DNA from: CAZRVH01 sp964624905
Lineage (GTDB): Bacteria; Patescibacteriota; Gracilibacteria; Peribacterales; Peribacteraceae
DNA length: 64,000 nucleotides
Direction of reading: 5' to 3'
Assembly (NCBI GenBank): GCA_964624905.1
Contig: CAZUYK010000005.1
Span: forward strand, 1-64,000
Under the pieces are notes generated by a model. It did no database searches. It saw only the letters and a program-made list of their open reading frames with translations, and had not been told where the DNA came from. Made by a program: the position numbers and the translations under genes. Numbering within the stretch: position 1 is the first letter of the stretch; each line of letters opens with the position of its first letter. Below, piece by piece: positions 43,808 to 51,818 of this stretch.

Positions 43808-45589
43808 GTCCGTCAGGAAACTCCTCGCCGCCTCGAACGCCTCGATGCCGACGGCTGGGTCAGTGAAGGCTCCGGTATGCCCCGATGCGAAGGCGTGGAG
43901 TGAGACATCCTTGCCCACCCCTGACGCCGCGTCCAGATAGCTTTCGATTTGGACGAACGGACATCGGCTGTCGTTTTTTCCCGCGATGATCAGCACGGGG
44001 CAGCGAAGATTGGCAACGTACGTGAGAGGAGACGCTTTCACATACGCATCCGGCTTTTCCGCCGGCGATCCGCCAAAGAGTTCGCGGTCGAATGCCTGGA
44101 GGTACGTGGATTCGTTTTCATATTGGCCGATCCAGTCCGCGATCGGCACCGCCGCGATTCCCGCCGCCCAATGCGCGGGTTCCTTTCCCATGGCGAGTAA
44201 GGTCACGTATCCACCCCAGGACCATCCGGATAGGACGATGTTCCGTTCGTCGGCGAATCCTAATCGTACCAGTTCCTTCTTAGTAGCGACGCAGTCCTTC
44301 ACTTCCAACTCCCCCGGTTTGCCGCGGATGGAATGTTCGAACTCCTTCCCGAACGACACGGATCCGTGGTAATTCACGCTGCAGTATCCCACTCCGTGAT
44401 CCAGCCAGGCCTGCGCCTCCGGTGAAAAAGCATCGAGGGAAACGGCGTGCGGACCTCCGTGCAGGTCGATGACGAACGGACAGGGAAGGGGCGCGTCGCG
44501 GGGAACGGCGACCCATGCGTGCACAGGGCCGCGTTCCGTGGGGATGGAAATGCCCCGGAATTTTTCCGAGACGGGCGCTTCCGCCCCGATCAACATCCGC
44601 ACCTCTGCCGTCGAAAGATCCGCTTCATATACGGAGGAAGGATGCGTGCTGTCTTGCTTTCGGAAAAGGACGGTGTCGCGCGATGTGAAGTGCGCGGTGC
44701 CGAAAAACGTATCGAAGCTGCCTTCGCTGCCTCCAGGAACCTCCATATTCTTGCATTTATCATCGCGAACCAACAAAGTATGTTTTCCCGTTTCAGCATC
44801 GCAACATAGGATGCGTTTTCCATCCGTGTTGGTTGCAAGCGCGTAGATGTCATGTTTAGATTGTTCCTGTAGGTACGTGCAAGATCCTAAGGAAACATCG
44901 ATCCATACGGGCTCCTCGAATCCCCGCACGTTTGTCGAAGCCAGGATACGGTTTCCGATGATCGCCGCCGGGACTGCGTGCCCGCCGACAAACGCATAGG
45001 AACCAATTTCTCTCTTTCCATCGACGTCGCATAGGATGATGTCCCACGATTCTTCCGTGTCTTCGGGATTGGAACGCGCCACCGCCACTCTCTTGCCGTC
45101 GTCGCTTATCGCAACGCCGGATAGCTGGCTGTCCGTCTCCAGGAGAAGAAGGGGATTAGAACCGGGTGTTTCACGATCGATGACGACCAATGCGTTGCAT
45201 TCCGGCATCGAGGCTTCGAAGGCGATGACGCCTGTCCTGTTGGCCACGCTTACGTCAAAGCAGGTGAAGGGAGGAAGGTTCGGGGTGATGTCTTCCCATG
45301 TTTTCTCGATCGGATCATATGCGTGCAGATGCCCTTCCTCCGAGCCGTCGTGAGAGCGTAAGACATATGCCTCTTTCCCATCCCATCGGATTGCGCCGAA
45401 AATATGGCCGGCAGGATCTCCTGTGATGCGGTCGAATGTCTCATCAGCTGTATTCCAAAGGTATAACTGGTAGGTACCATCCTTATTCCATGACAACATC
45501 TTCCGTCCAGGATTCCCAGGACAGATCCATACGCGATACGGCGCCGGCGTCGTGAACCGTTGTTTCCAGGGGAATTCCTTTTTCATCAT
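43784..45589 (-). CDS. S9-family (prolyl oligopeptidase-type) serine peptidase
   Basis: 601 residues without signal peptide. An N-terminal beta-propeller (about 1-360) precedes an alpha/beta-hydrolase domain with nucleophile Ser in GWSWGGYV (about 470), Asp in AGKNDSRCP (about 548) and His in ASGHTGAF (about 580). Such enzymes cleave short peptides after proline or act as acylaminoacyl peptidases. It might trim the neighbouring peptide product, but it could also serve general peptide breakdown. Two ATGs (45589, 45586) are possible starts; TATGAT lies about 12 nt upstream. Confidence 0.9.
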   Translation of the reverse strand: MMKKEFPWKQRFTTPAPYRVWICPGNPGRKMLSWNKDGTYQLYLWNTADETFDRITGDPAGHIFGAIRWDGKEAYVLRSHDGSEEGHLHAYDPIEKTWEDITPNLPPFTCFDVSVANRTGVIAFEASMPECNALVVIDRETPGSNPLLLLETDSQLSGVAISDDGKRVAVARSNPEDTEESWDIILCDVDGKREIGSYAFVGGHAVPAAIIGNRILASTNVRGFEEPVWIDVSLGSCTYLQEQSKHDIYALATNTDGKRILCCDAETGKHTLLVRDDKCKNMEVPGGSEGSFDTFFGTAHFTSRDTVLFRKQDSTHPSSVYEADLSTAEVRMLIGAEAPVSEKFRGISIPTERGPVHAWVAVPRDAPLPCPFVIDLHGGPHAVSLDAFSPEAQAWLDHGVGYCSVNYHGSVSFGKEFEHSIRGKPGELEVKDCVATKKELVRLGFADERNIVLSGWSWGGYVTLLAMGKEPAHWAAGIAAVPIADWIGQYENESTYLQAFDRELFGGSPAEKPDAYVKASPLTYVANLRCPVLIIAGKNDSRCPFVQIESYLDAASGVGKDVSLHAFASGHTGAFTDPAVGIEAFEAARSFLTDKKILSRT

Positions 45590-45626
45590 ATAGCGACTTT
45601 CATCATATCTTCTTTCTCTCTAAATA

Positions 45627-45645
45627 TGAACATATTTTGTATTCA
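45627..45645. repeat. Palindrome TGAACA-N7-TATTCA, copy 1
   Basis: Inverted repeat with 7-base centre TATTTTG, just upstream of the DUF817 promoter. Related copies are at 46498, 46941 and 49084. Confidence 0.55.
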
Positions 45646-45665
45646 AAATTTACGGCTTCCAGGTC

Positions 45666-45671
45666 TACAAT
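45666..45671 (+). promoter_or_regulatory. -10 box of the DUF817 gene
   Basis: TACAAT, 6 nt before the ATG at 45678, so the message is probably leaderless. The -35 area overlaps the end of the palindrome at 45627. Confidence 0.55.
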
Positions 45672-45677
45672 TCTCCC

Positions 45678-46508
45678 ATGCAAACCGCCGTCTCACACTG
45701 GCTCGAACGCTCCCTGAAACCCAAGGCGTCGTATTCGCGCGTGCTTCGTTTTTTCCAGGAGCTGCTCGTGTTCGGCGCCAAGAACGCGCTGTCATGTCTT
45801 TTTCCGGTGTACATCTTCGCGGTGCTGCTCTTCACGAAGCACGTTGGTATCGAGGGGTTACCTCGTTACGATTTCCTCTTGTTGCTGTGCCTCGGTATGC
45901 AGGCATTCATGTATCTCAGCGGCATGGAAACGAAGGACGAGCTGAAAACGATCTGCCTCTTCCACCTGCTCGGCGTCGTGATGGAGATCTACAAGGTGAA
46001 CCACGGCCAGTGGTCGTACCCCGCGTTCGCGTATTCCAAAGTGATGGGCGTGCCTCTTTTTAGCGGATTCATGTACGCGTCGGTTGCGAGCTTCCTCACG
46101 CAGGGGTGGCGATACTTCCGTATCGAACTCCCGGGCTGGCCGTCGCGCGTGCGGACCGGGCTCATCGGCGCGGCGATCTACCTGAACTTCTTCACCAACG
46201 TTTACATGCCGGATATCCGGTGGATCATCATCCCCGCGCTCTTTGTTATTTTCTGGAAGGCGCACGTCGTGTTCCATACGACGCGTCAACGATCCATGCC
46301 GGTGGTCCTCGCGTTTTTTCTCATCTGCCTGTTCATCTGGATCGCGGAGAACATCGCGACGGCCCTGGGCGCATGGCAGTACGGGCACCAGGCGGATGCG
46401 TGGAAAGCGGTGCACGTCGGCATCATCGGGTCGTGGTTTCTGCTCGTGATCGTCAGCTTCATCCTCGTTGCGGAGCTGAAGAGGATCAAAGAAAATCCGA
46501 ACACATAA
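45678..46508 (+). CDS. DUF817 family membrane protein
   Basis: 276 residues with about 8 membrane helices. Family features: FFQELLVFGAKNALSCLFPVYIF, MEIYKVNHGQWSYPAFAYSKVMGVPLFSGFMYASVASFL, and NFFTNVYMPDIRW. The function of the family is not known. It is convergent with a TspO gene; a TGAACA-type palindrome spans the end of this gene. Confidence 0.85.
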   Translation: MQTAVSHWLERSLKPKASYSRVLRFFQELLVFGAKNALSCLFPVYIFAVLLFTKHVGIEGLPRYDFLLLLCLGMQAFMYLSGMETKDELKTICLFHLLGVVMEIYKVNHGQWSYPAFAYSKVMGVPLFSGFMYASVASFLTQGWRYFRIELPGWPSRVRTGLIGAAIYLNFFTNVYMPDIRWIIIPALFVIFWKAHVVFHTTRQRSMPVVLAFFLICLFIWIAENIATALGAWQYGHQADAWKAVHVGIIGSWFLLVIVSFILVAELKRIKENPNT

Positions 46509-46516
46509 TGTATTCA
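46498..46516. repeat. Palindrome (C)GAACA-N7-TATTCA, copy 2
   Basis: CGAACA, seven bases, TATTCA. It overlaps the DUF817 stop codon and sits between two convergent genes, not at a promoter. Confidence 0.45.
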
Positions 46517-46520
46517 ATAC

Positions 46521-46916
46521 TTAGGCGTTCATCCACGTAATCGTGGTCTGCAACACCGTGGCGAAGCTGACCCATAGCAAGTAGGGGATCTGTGCGTAGG
46601 CGATCCACTTCGCATGTTTCCAAATCGCCACCATGCCCCACACGATGGTGCCGAGAACGACGAGGATATCCAGCAGCGCGAGGACGTTGTTGCGCAGTCC
46701 GAATTGCAACGGCGTGAAGGCCGCGTTTGCGGCTAGGTTGATGATGAAGGGAGCCGCAGCGGCGAACGGGATCTTCTGTTTCGCCGCCATGATGAAAACG
46801 GTTCCGAAGCTGATGGCGATGCCGACATGCAGCACGCTCCACACCGGTCCGAAGAGCCAGGCGGGCGGTGCCCACTCAGGTTTTGCCAGTTGCGCGTACC
46901 AATCGTAGGTTTCCAT
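46521..46916 (-). CDS. tspO: TspO/MBR family protein
   Basis: 131 residues, five membrane helices, with the tryptophan-rich TspO signature WAPPAWLFGPVWSVLHVGIAISFG. TspO proteins bind porphyrins and are linked to tetrapyrrole or stress regulation. I chose the ATG at 46916 because TATCAT lies 7 nt upstream (46924-46929), giving a leaderless message; the ATG at 46925 overlaps that box. Confidence 0.9.
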   Translation of the reverse strand: METYDWYAQLAKPEWAPPAWLFGPVWSVLHVGIAISFGTVFIMAAKQKIPFAAAAPFIINLAANAAFTPLQFGLRNNVLALLDILVVLGTIVWGMVAIWKHAKWIAYAQIPYLLWVSFATVLQTTITWMNA

Positions 46917-46923
46917 GGGTCTC

Positions 46924-46929
46924 ATGATA
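46924..46929 (-). promoter_or_regulatory. -10 box of tspO
   Basis: TATCAT read on the minus strand, 7 nt before the ATG at 46916. A degenerate copy of the palindrome family (46941-46959) covers the -35 area. Confidence 0.55.
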
Positions 46930-46940
46930 CACCTTTTTAT

Positions 46941-46959
46941 CGATCATATTTTGTATTCA
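46941..46959. repeat. Palindrome, copy 3 (degenerate left arm)
   Basis: CGATCA, TATTTTG, TATTCA; shares 13 of 13 bases of the centre and right arm with copy 1. Confidence 0.45.
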
Positions 46960-46965
46960 GATTTA

Positions 46966-47730
46966 TTAGCTTCGTGGAGCCATCGGTATGAAGACGCTCG
47001 TTTTGTTTTTGTATGCCTCCCAGTCCGCCCGCCCCTCGTACTTTTTCTCCAGCATCGGTACGCCGGACACGAACAGGATGAAGAGCGTAATCGTCACGGG
47101 CCCGATGATCGTCATCCACCCTCCCGGCAGCGTGACTGCCAGCAGGAAGATGCCCCACCACTGCATCACTTCCCCGAAATAGTTTGGGTGGCGCGTATAT
47201 GTCCACAGTCCCTCCTGCAGGATCTTCCCCTTGTTCGCCGGATCTTTCAGGAACGTTTTCAACTGATGATCGCCGACGGATTCGAAGAAGAACCCGACCG
47301 TCCAGACGAGCAGTCCGATGATGTCGATGAAACCGAAGCGGTGCATGCCGGATAGGCTGATGAACAGCGCCGGCGAGACGATGAGGAACAGCAACACCCC
47401 CTGGAGCATGAATACCTGGAAGTAACTGCGCAGGATAAAATGTTTCCAGGTTTTCCTCCACTCCGCGTATCTCCGGTCCTCCGGCTTTCCTATGTTCCTG
47501 CGTCCGATGTGCCACGCGAGCCTGATGCCCCAAATCGTGATCAGCCCTGTCGCAAGCCGTGCGTTAAAGGAGTATCCGTACAGGAGCAACGCCGTCCAAG
47601 CCATCAGGACGAATCCAAGGCCCCACGCGATATCCGCCACGTCGTTGCGTTTGAACTTCACGGACACGGCGAACCATATGTTCATATATACGAACAGAAC
47701 GGTGCCGAGAACGAGCCACGGTTCCGTCAT
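46966..47730 (-). CDS. DUF1295 family membrane protein (steroid 5-alpha reductase-like)
   Basis: 254 residues from the ATG at 47730. Several membrane helices; the C-terminal part has LQEGLWTYTRHPNYFGEVMQWWGIF, the conserved motif of DUF1295 and of isoprenylcysteine methyltransferase/steroid reductase-type enzymes that bind NADPH or SAM at this site. The real substrate is unknown. Its start overlaps the stop of the DUF2177 gene (ATGA), a pairing seen in other bacteria. Confidence 0.85.
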   Translation of the reverse strand: MTEPWLVLGTVLFVYMNIWFAVSVKFKRNDVADIAWGLGFVLMAWTALLLYGYSFNARLATGLITIWGIRLAWHIGRRNIGKPEDRRYAEWRKTWKHFILRSYFQVFMLQGVLLFLIVSPALFISLSGMHRFGFIDIIGLLVWTVGFFFESVGDHQLKTFLKDPANKGKILQEGLWTYTRHPNYFGEVMQWWGIFLLAVTLPGGWMTIIGPVTITLFILFVSGVPMLEKKYEGRADWEAYKNKTSVFIPMAPRS

Positions 47731-48119
47731 GCGATCTTCGCGGCGATGGCGTAGGTGATCACGGATACCGACGCGGCCAGGAGGGTTCCCCATGCGAGGT
47801 CGATGATCGTGATGCCCAGCGGCCAGCCCTTCGCAACGGCAAGGTTCGTAAGGTCGTACGTCGCGTATGTCACGAGGCCGAAGAACGCGCCCGATGTCAG
47901 TGCTTGCATCCAGGATTTCTTCTCCACCGCGGGTGCGATGACGAAGAAGACGAGTCCTGCGACGAACAAGGCGTAGAAGACGAAAGCCGCGATCCAATTC
48001 ACGTCGGGGCGCAGGAGATGTCCTATCTGTTTGGCGTAGAGGTTCTTGGCGATGAGTCCCAGCCATACCATGTCGATGGCTAGGAAGACGGGCAGTGCGA
48101 TTGCGTAGAGGATGAACAT
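47727..48119 (-). CDS. DUF2177 family membrane protein
   Basis: 130 residues, four membrane helices, with the DUF2177 pattern LPVFLAIDMVWLGLIAKNLYAKQIGHLL and GLVTYATYDLTNLA. Function unknown. It is first of a two-gene operon with the DUF1295 gene. TAGAAT (48126-48131) lies 6 nt before the ATG, so the operon message is probably leaderless. Confidence 0.85.
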   Translation of the reverse strand: MFILYAIALPVFLAIDMVWLGLIAKNLYAKQIGHLLRPDVNWIAAFVFYALFVAGLVFFVIAPAVEKKSWMQALTSGAFFGLVTYATYDLTNLAVAKGWPLGITIIDLAWGTLLAASVSVITYAIAAKIA

Positions 48120-48125
48120 GAATCG

Positions 48126-48131
48126 ATTCTA
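48126..48131 (-). promoter_or_regulatory. -10 box of the DUF2177-DUF1295 operon
   Basis: TAGAAT within TATAGAAT, 6 nt before the start codon on the minus strand. Confidence 0.6.
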
Positions 48132-48182
48132 TAGTCGCTTTGCACTCTGCGCTATACTTGGCTCATCCTTTCCCCCTTTTTC

Positions 48183-49001
48183 ATGAATATGAAAATGAAA
48201 AACGCGCTGACCCAGCTGCCCCTGGTGCTCGTGTCTCTCTTTCTCATCCTGGCATCGGGAGCGCCGAAGCTCTTCCTTCATAACCAGATGATGACCGACG
48301 TGGCCATGTCGCTGTTCGGATCCGTCAGCATCCTCTATGCGATCGGCGCATTGGAAATCCTGATCGCGGTGCTGCTTCTTATCCCGCGCACCAAGACGCT
48401 TGGTTTCCTCATGGCGGTAGGTCTCCTCTCCGGTGCGACGGCTACCGGTCTCACGGTTCATGCCCAAGGCATGATCTGGTGGTTCCCGCTCATTCTCCTC
48501 GCGCTCCTCATGCTCACCGCGTACTTCTCGCTTCCGGAATTGCTGGATCGCGCGAAGGGAAACAAGGTTCCGAATACGAAATCCCGCACCCTGCGCGTAC
48601 TTTCCTGGCTGTTCGTGCTTCTCCTCCTTGCCATGCACGCCATGGCGTTGATGGGAAAGATCAATCCTCCTGCCGAAGGAACGCCCGAGTATGCGATGGC
48701 CGCCAAGCTCGGTATGGCCGGACTGGAGTTCCCGCTTCTTATCGTTGAGTTGCTCACCGTCGTGCTCTTCCTCGTCCCCCGTACGTCCGCGATCGGCGCC
48801 GTCCTGATGATCGGTTACATGAGCGGCGTCCTTGCCACTTTCCTCACGCACGATCTCAACGATCCCGCCGCCCCGGTCCAGATGGGTCGCGTCGCGATCG
48901 CCATTCCCGGTTTCGTCATGCTCGCTTTCGCCGCTTTCGCCGCATGGGTCCGCAACCCGGAACTCGCGCAGCGTTTGGTGAAGGGAAAGTATCCTGCGTA
49001 A
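48183..49001 (+). CDS. Duplicated DoxX-like membrane protein
   Basis: 272 residues with about eight membrane helices in two similar halves. The first half has ALEILIAVLLLIPRTKTLGFLMAVGLLSGATATGL and the second VELLTVVLFLVPRTSAIGAVLMIGYMSGVLATFLTHD, so the gene encodes two tandem DoxX-like four-helix units. DoxX-type proteins are often linked to redox processes, but this one has no cofactor motif. TATACT (48153-48158) lies upstream and an intrinsic terminator follows. Confidence 0.8.
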   Translation: MNMKMKNALTQLPLVLVSLFLILASGAPKLFLHNQMMTDVAMSLFGSVSILYAIGALEILIAVLLLIPRTKTLGFLMAVGLLSGATATGLTVHAQGMIWWFPLILLALLMLTAYFSLPELLDRAKGNKVPNTKSRTLRVLSWLFVLLLLAMHAMALMGKINPPAEGTPEYAMAAKLGMAGLEFPLLIVELLTVVLFLVPRTSAIGAVLMIGYMSGVLATFLTHDLNDPAAPVQMGRVAIAIPGFVMLAFAAFAAWVRNPELAQRLVKGKYPA

Positions 49002-49027
49002 GCGTTCTGTTCTCTCCATTCAGAAGG

Positions 49028-49058
49028 GGCCGTGTACCGAAAGGTGTGCGGCCTTTTT
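49028..49058 (+). terminator. Intrinsic terminator of the DoxX-like gene
   Basis: GGCCGTGTACC-GAAA-GGTGTGCGGCC followed by TTTTT, with a GNRA-type loop. Confidence 0.85.
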
Positions 49059-49083
49059 AAAGCCTTTCCTTAGCCTAAATATA

Positions 49084-49102
49084 TGAACATATTTTGTGTT
49101 CA
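49084..49102. repeat. Palindrome TGAACA-N7-TGTTCA, copy 4 (perfect)
   Basis: Perfect 6-base arms around TATTTTG. It lies about 45 bases upstream of the promoter of the gene at 49187. Confidence 0.6.
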
Positions 49103-49145
49103 ATAGAGGATTCGGGCCATGTCGCAGGATATCTTTTTCATGGGG

Positions 49146-49173
49146 TTGACCCTTGGCACTCTCCTTGTATGAT
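49146..49173 (+). promoter_or_regulatory. Promoter of the gene at 49187
   Basis: TTGACC (49146-49151), 16 bases, TATGAT (49168-49173). The ATG at 49187 is 13 nt after the -10 box. Confidence 0.6.
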
Positions 49174-49186
49174 CCTGGCTCAATTT

Positions 49187-49459
49187 ATGTCCACCAGCCG
49201 CATCATAGGCATCGCCGAGAGGGATAATGAATTCTTCAGTACGGATGGCGAAGAGCAGTACCGCCTCCTGGGCGGCAAGGGGTTTTCCACGGCTCCCGGG
49301 GAGCAGGTGAAGATTTCCATTTCGAGCGTTACCGCGGAGCAGCGTCCGGCAATCCTTTCCGTATTCAATCAGTTTCAAATAAAAGTCATCGCTGACGAGA
49401 TGGAGCCGCAGTTCACACCCAGGAAAGAGCGACCCGTGTGGGATCCGCGCAGGATTTAA
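49187..49459 (+). CDS. Small hypothetical protein
   Basis: 90 residues from the ATG at 49187 (MSTSRIIGIAERDNEFF), soluble. No family recognised. A longer frame starts upstream with a TTG but is not supported by the promoter position. Confidence 0.6.
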   Translation: MSTSRIIGIAERDNEFFSTDGEEQYRLLGGKGFSTAPGEQVKISISSVTAEQRPAILSVFNQFQIKVIADEMEPQFTPRKERPVWDPRRI

Positions 49460-49624
49460 TGTAAGGATATCGATCGACTGAAACAAACATGTTCCCTTCG
49501 CACGCGGAACGGCATTTTTGTCTCCATGAAGCCACTATCGTCGCATCCTCGCATGGGAGATGCACAACACCCTTGGCAGCGGTGCGAAACGGAGCACAAT
49601 GATCGGGCCTTTCCCCGGCACCAC

Positions 49625-50083
49625 ATGCACCTTCGTATCATCCCCCTTTCCTTCCTTCTTCTCTCCGCCTGCGTATCCGTTCAGGAGTGGGAGATTTTCT
49701 CCGATCGTGCCGTCAATATCACCTTCGCCTACGATCCTGCCTACGTGCGTGATACTGAGGTAACACAAGAGAACATCCAGTTCGGTGAAAAAGAGATCCC
49801 TGTCACCAGTATTGCGTTGCGCAAGGGGGAAGGGGAGATGTCCTTTATAGAAGTGATGCAAACCAAAGACCCCGTGATTCTTTCCTACCTTTTGGCCGAC
49901 ACACTGATGTCTGAAAAGGTATCGGTGGAAGGGGTGGATGCCCAGGTATTCCGCGAACAGGGAATGGGTGATCCTATCCACTATCTATTCCAAAAGAATG
50001 ATCTGTACATCGTGTTGAGCTTCGTGTTCCCGCCGTCCCAGGCAGACATCGATCGTACGCTGCAGTCGGTTGTCTTGCGCTAA
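49625..50083 (+). CDS. Small lipoprotein of unknown function
   Basis: 152 residues from the ATG at 49625. Signal peptide with lipobox LLLSAC (Cys about residue 16), then a soluble domain VNITFAYDPAYVRDTEVTQENIQFG..., resembling the small PsbP-like lipoproteins often found in CPR genomes, but not confidently placed. A longer upstream in-frame start at 49526 gives a poor N-terminus. Confidence 0.65.
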   Translation: MHLRIIPLSFLLLSACVSVQEWEIFSDRAVNITFAYDPAYVRDTEVTQENIQFGEKEIPVTSIALRKGEGEMSFIEVMQTKDPVILSYLLADTLMSEKVSVEGVDAQVFREQGMGDPIHYLFQKNDLYIVLSFVFPPSQADIDRTLQSVVLR

Positions 50084-50117
50084 GAAAAGAGGCTCCAACC
50101 GGGATGGGGGGAGCCTC
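50082..50117 (-). terminator. Intrinsic terminator of the M23 peptidase gene
   Basis: GAGGCTCC (50089-50096) pairs with GGAGCCTC (50110-50117). Read on the minus strand it is followed by TTTTCTT. In the plus direction it has only a weak T-tract. Confidence 0.65.
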
Positions 50118-50150
50118 TGATCATTGTCTTCTTCGCAAAGGAGGAAGTGT

Positions 50151-50777
50151 TTAACGAGCGAACCAATTCCCGATCACGACTGCCGGATCGATGTATCCGT
50201 AGTTCTGCGCCGGCTTCGGGGTGTAGCCCCAGTACGGACCTCCGTTGGTCGGGTTGTGCAGGACGCCCGCGGTCTTCACCTCGAAGTGCAGGTGGGGCGT
50301 CTTGCCCCAGTAGTAACGGTCGCCTTTACCCGAGGACCCCATGATCCCGATGATCTGCCCCTGTTTCACGGTCATTCCCCCCGCTTTCAGATCGTTGGCG
50401 ATGGCATCCAAATGGGCATAAAGGGTGTAATACGTCGCAGTGGCCCCGTTGGAGGACACGACGACGGTATGACGGAGGATGACGCAGTTTCCGAGCCCGT
50501 GGTCGTTCTGCCCGTTGATGGTCACGGAATGCAGCGTGCCGACGCTGGAGGCAAGGATGTAGGTCGATTGGTACCCCGGTCCGTAGATATCCAATCCCGT
50601 GTGATAACTCCCGACTAACGCTGCTTTCGTGCTGTTAAAGGGGTAGGCGACGCTTCCTCCGAACGCCGGAAAAATAAAGTACTTCGCCTGCTGGGCCTGC
50701 GCATCCGATGCGCACAGCAGGGCGAGAAGGGGGAGGAGGCACAAGAACCGTCGTTTCAATACCTGGAACCGTTGCAT
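50151..50777 (-). CDS. Exported M23-family (LytM) peptidase
   Basis: 208 residues. Signal peptide about 1-28 (RFLCLLPLLALLCASDAQA). The catalytic domain shows HTGLDIYGPG (zinc His and Asp), YAHLDAI and HLHFEV, the full set for zinc binding. It probably cuts peptidoglycan cross-links outside the membrane. The ATG is preceded by AAAGGAAG at good distance, so this gene uses a normal ribosome binding site. A structured 5' leader is present. Confidence 0.92.
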   Translation of the reverse strand: MQRFQVLKRRFLCLLPLLALLCASDAQAQQAKYFIFPAFGGSVAYPFNSTKAALVGSYHTGLDIYGPGYQSTYILASSVGTLHSVTINGQNDHGLGNCVILRHTVVVSSNGATATYYTLYAHLDAIANDLKAGGMTVKQGQIIGIMGSSGKGDRYYWGKTPHLHFEVKTAGVLHNPTNGGPYWGYTPKPAQNYGYIDPAVVIGNWFAR

Positions 50778-50814
50778 GACATTCTTCCTTTCACGGTGGT
50801 GACAAAGATCCGGT

Positions 50815-50859
50815 CATCGGGCGAAAACCCGATGAGGAGCGACGCGTGTCGCTGTCATC
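50815..50859 (-). promoter_or_regulatory. 5' leader of the M23 gene with competing hairpins
   Basis: On the minus strand, GATGA...TCATC encloses AGCGAC-ACGC-GTCGCT. The same CATC can instead pair in a strong hairpin CATCGGG-TTTTCG-CCCGATG. The two folds exclude each other. It does not match a riboswitch class I know. Confidence 0.45.
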
Positions 50860-50970
50860 AGGGTAGGAAGAAGGCTGATGCGGAAGCAGAGCCCCGGAGC
50901 CCCTGTGCATGGCATGCATCAAGTGAATGGCTGTGCGTACACAAGGCATTGGTTCTTTGGCGAAGCAGAA

Positions 50971-51028
50971 CGTCCTTTTATTTTTTGTTCACAAAAAGAG
51001 TTCGGTTATTATGTTTTACACTAGGGCT
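50971..51028 (-). promoter_or_regulatory. Repeated upstream element, copy 1 (AGCCCT-type)
   Basis: Minus-strand AGCCCTAGTGTAAAACA followed by GAAC and GAACAAAAAAT motifs, 5' of the M23 gene. Similar blocks are at 51733-51760 and 55557-55607, each 5' of a minus-strand gene for an exported or membrane protein. Confidence 0.45.
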
Positions 51029-51037
51029 TTATTAGAA

Positions 51038-51673
51038 TCAGTGATCTTCGTGATCATGCAGGAGTCGCGGCGTGATGTAGTACATCGGGACGATCACCAT
51101 CGCGATTGCCGATGCCAGCGGAATGAAGGGCGCCAACGCCGTGCCGAGCCCGTATAAACAGACACCGAACAGGTTGCGGCGGAAATGCTGTTTCTTGTCT
51201 TCATCCGATATATGGGTGTGGAGCAGGCAGCCTTCGAAGAGAGCGTACCGTGTCATGAGCAGGAAGAAGAAGGCGGCCATGAAGAGGACGAAGCAATAGA
51301 CCATAAGGACTCCCGGAACCATGGTGTTCTCCGCAAGGAACGCGGTGGTGAAGGGGATCAGGGCCAGCCAGAAGAGCAACAGGTTGTTGTACCACAGCAA
51401 ACGCCCGTCGGTACGGCTCAGTTCATGGAAGAAATGATGGTGGTTGACCCAGAACACCGAGAGGGCCAGGAAGCTGAAAGCGAAACCGACGAGGTTGGGA
51501 AGGATGGTTCCCAGCGCATCCATGACTCCACGCAAGGAGGTGTCGGTGAGATGGGGGACTTGCAGCTCCAAGACGAGCAGCGTGATGATGATGGCGATCA
51601 CGGCATCGCTGTAAATTTCCATGCGCGTGGTATCGCTCACAGTGGAGTCGGAGGTTCGTTTGAAGAGTTTCAT
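51038..51673 (-). CDS. TMEM175-family (DUF1211) potassium-channel-like membrane protein
   Basis: 211 residues, six helices. The family signature RMEIYSDAVIAIIITLLVLELQVP (about 17-40) with the pore-lining FSD-like YSD motif is present, then SFLALSVFWVNHHHFFH. Bacterial TMEM175 proteins conduct potassium as tetramers. TATACT is 6 nt before the ATG, so the message is probably leaderless. Confidence 0.9.
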   Translation of the reverse strand: MKLFKRTSDSTVSDTTRMEIYSDAVIAIIITLLVLELQVPHLTDTSLRGVMDALGTILPNLVGFAFSFLALSVFWVNHHHFFHELSRTDGRLLWYNNLLLFWLALIPFTTAFLAENTMVPGVLMVYCFVLFMAAFFFLLMTRYALFEGCLLHTHISDEDKKQHFRRNLFGVCLYGLGTALAPFIPLASAIAMVIVPMYYITPRLLHDHEDH

Positions 51674-51679
51674 ACAATG

Positions 51680-51688
51680 AGTATAGCA
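51680..51688 (-). promoter_or_regulatory. Extended -10 promoter of the TMEM175 gene
   Basis: TGCTATACT read on the minus strand, 6 nt before the ATG at 51673. Confidence 0.7.
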
Positions 51689-51732
51689 AGCATTCTCTCA
51701 ATATTTCCATGAATGATTGAATACTTCATAAG

Positions 51733-51760
51733 TTCAACTTTTTTGTTTTACAAAAGGGCT
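51733..51760 (-). promoter_or_regulatory. Repeated upstream element, copy 2 (AGCCCT-type)
   Basis: Minus-strand AGCCCTTTTGTAAAACA followed by a GAAC motif, upstream of the TMEM175 gene promoter. Confidence 0.4.
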
Positions 51761-51818
51761 ATTTCAAAATTATGAATAAATACTATGTATACTTTTGTAT
51801 AAAAAAATAGTTCGTAAA

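Noticed and set aside
50778..50900. Cyclic di-AMP riboswitch upstream of the M23 peptidase
   Set aside because: The conserved core sequences of that riboswitch class are not visible; only simple hairpins are.
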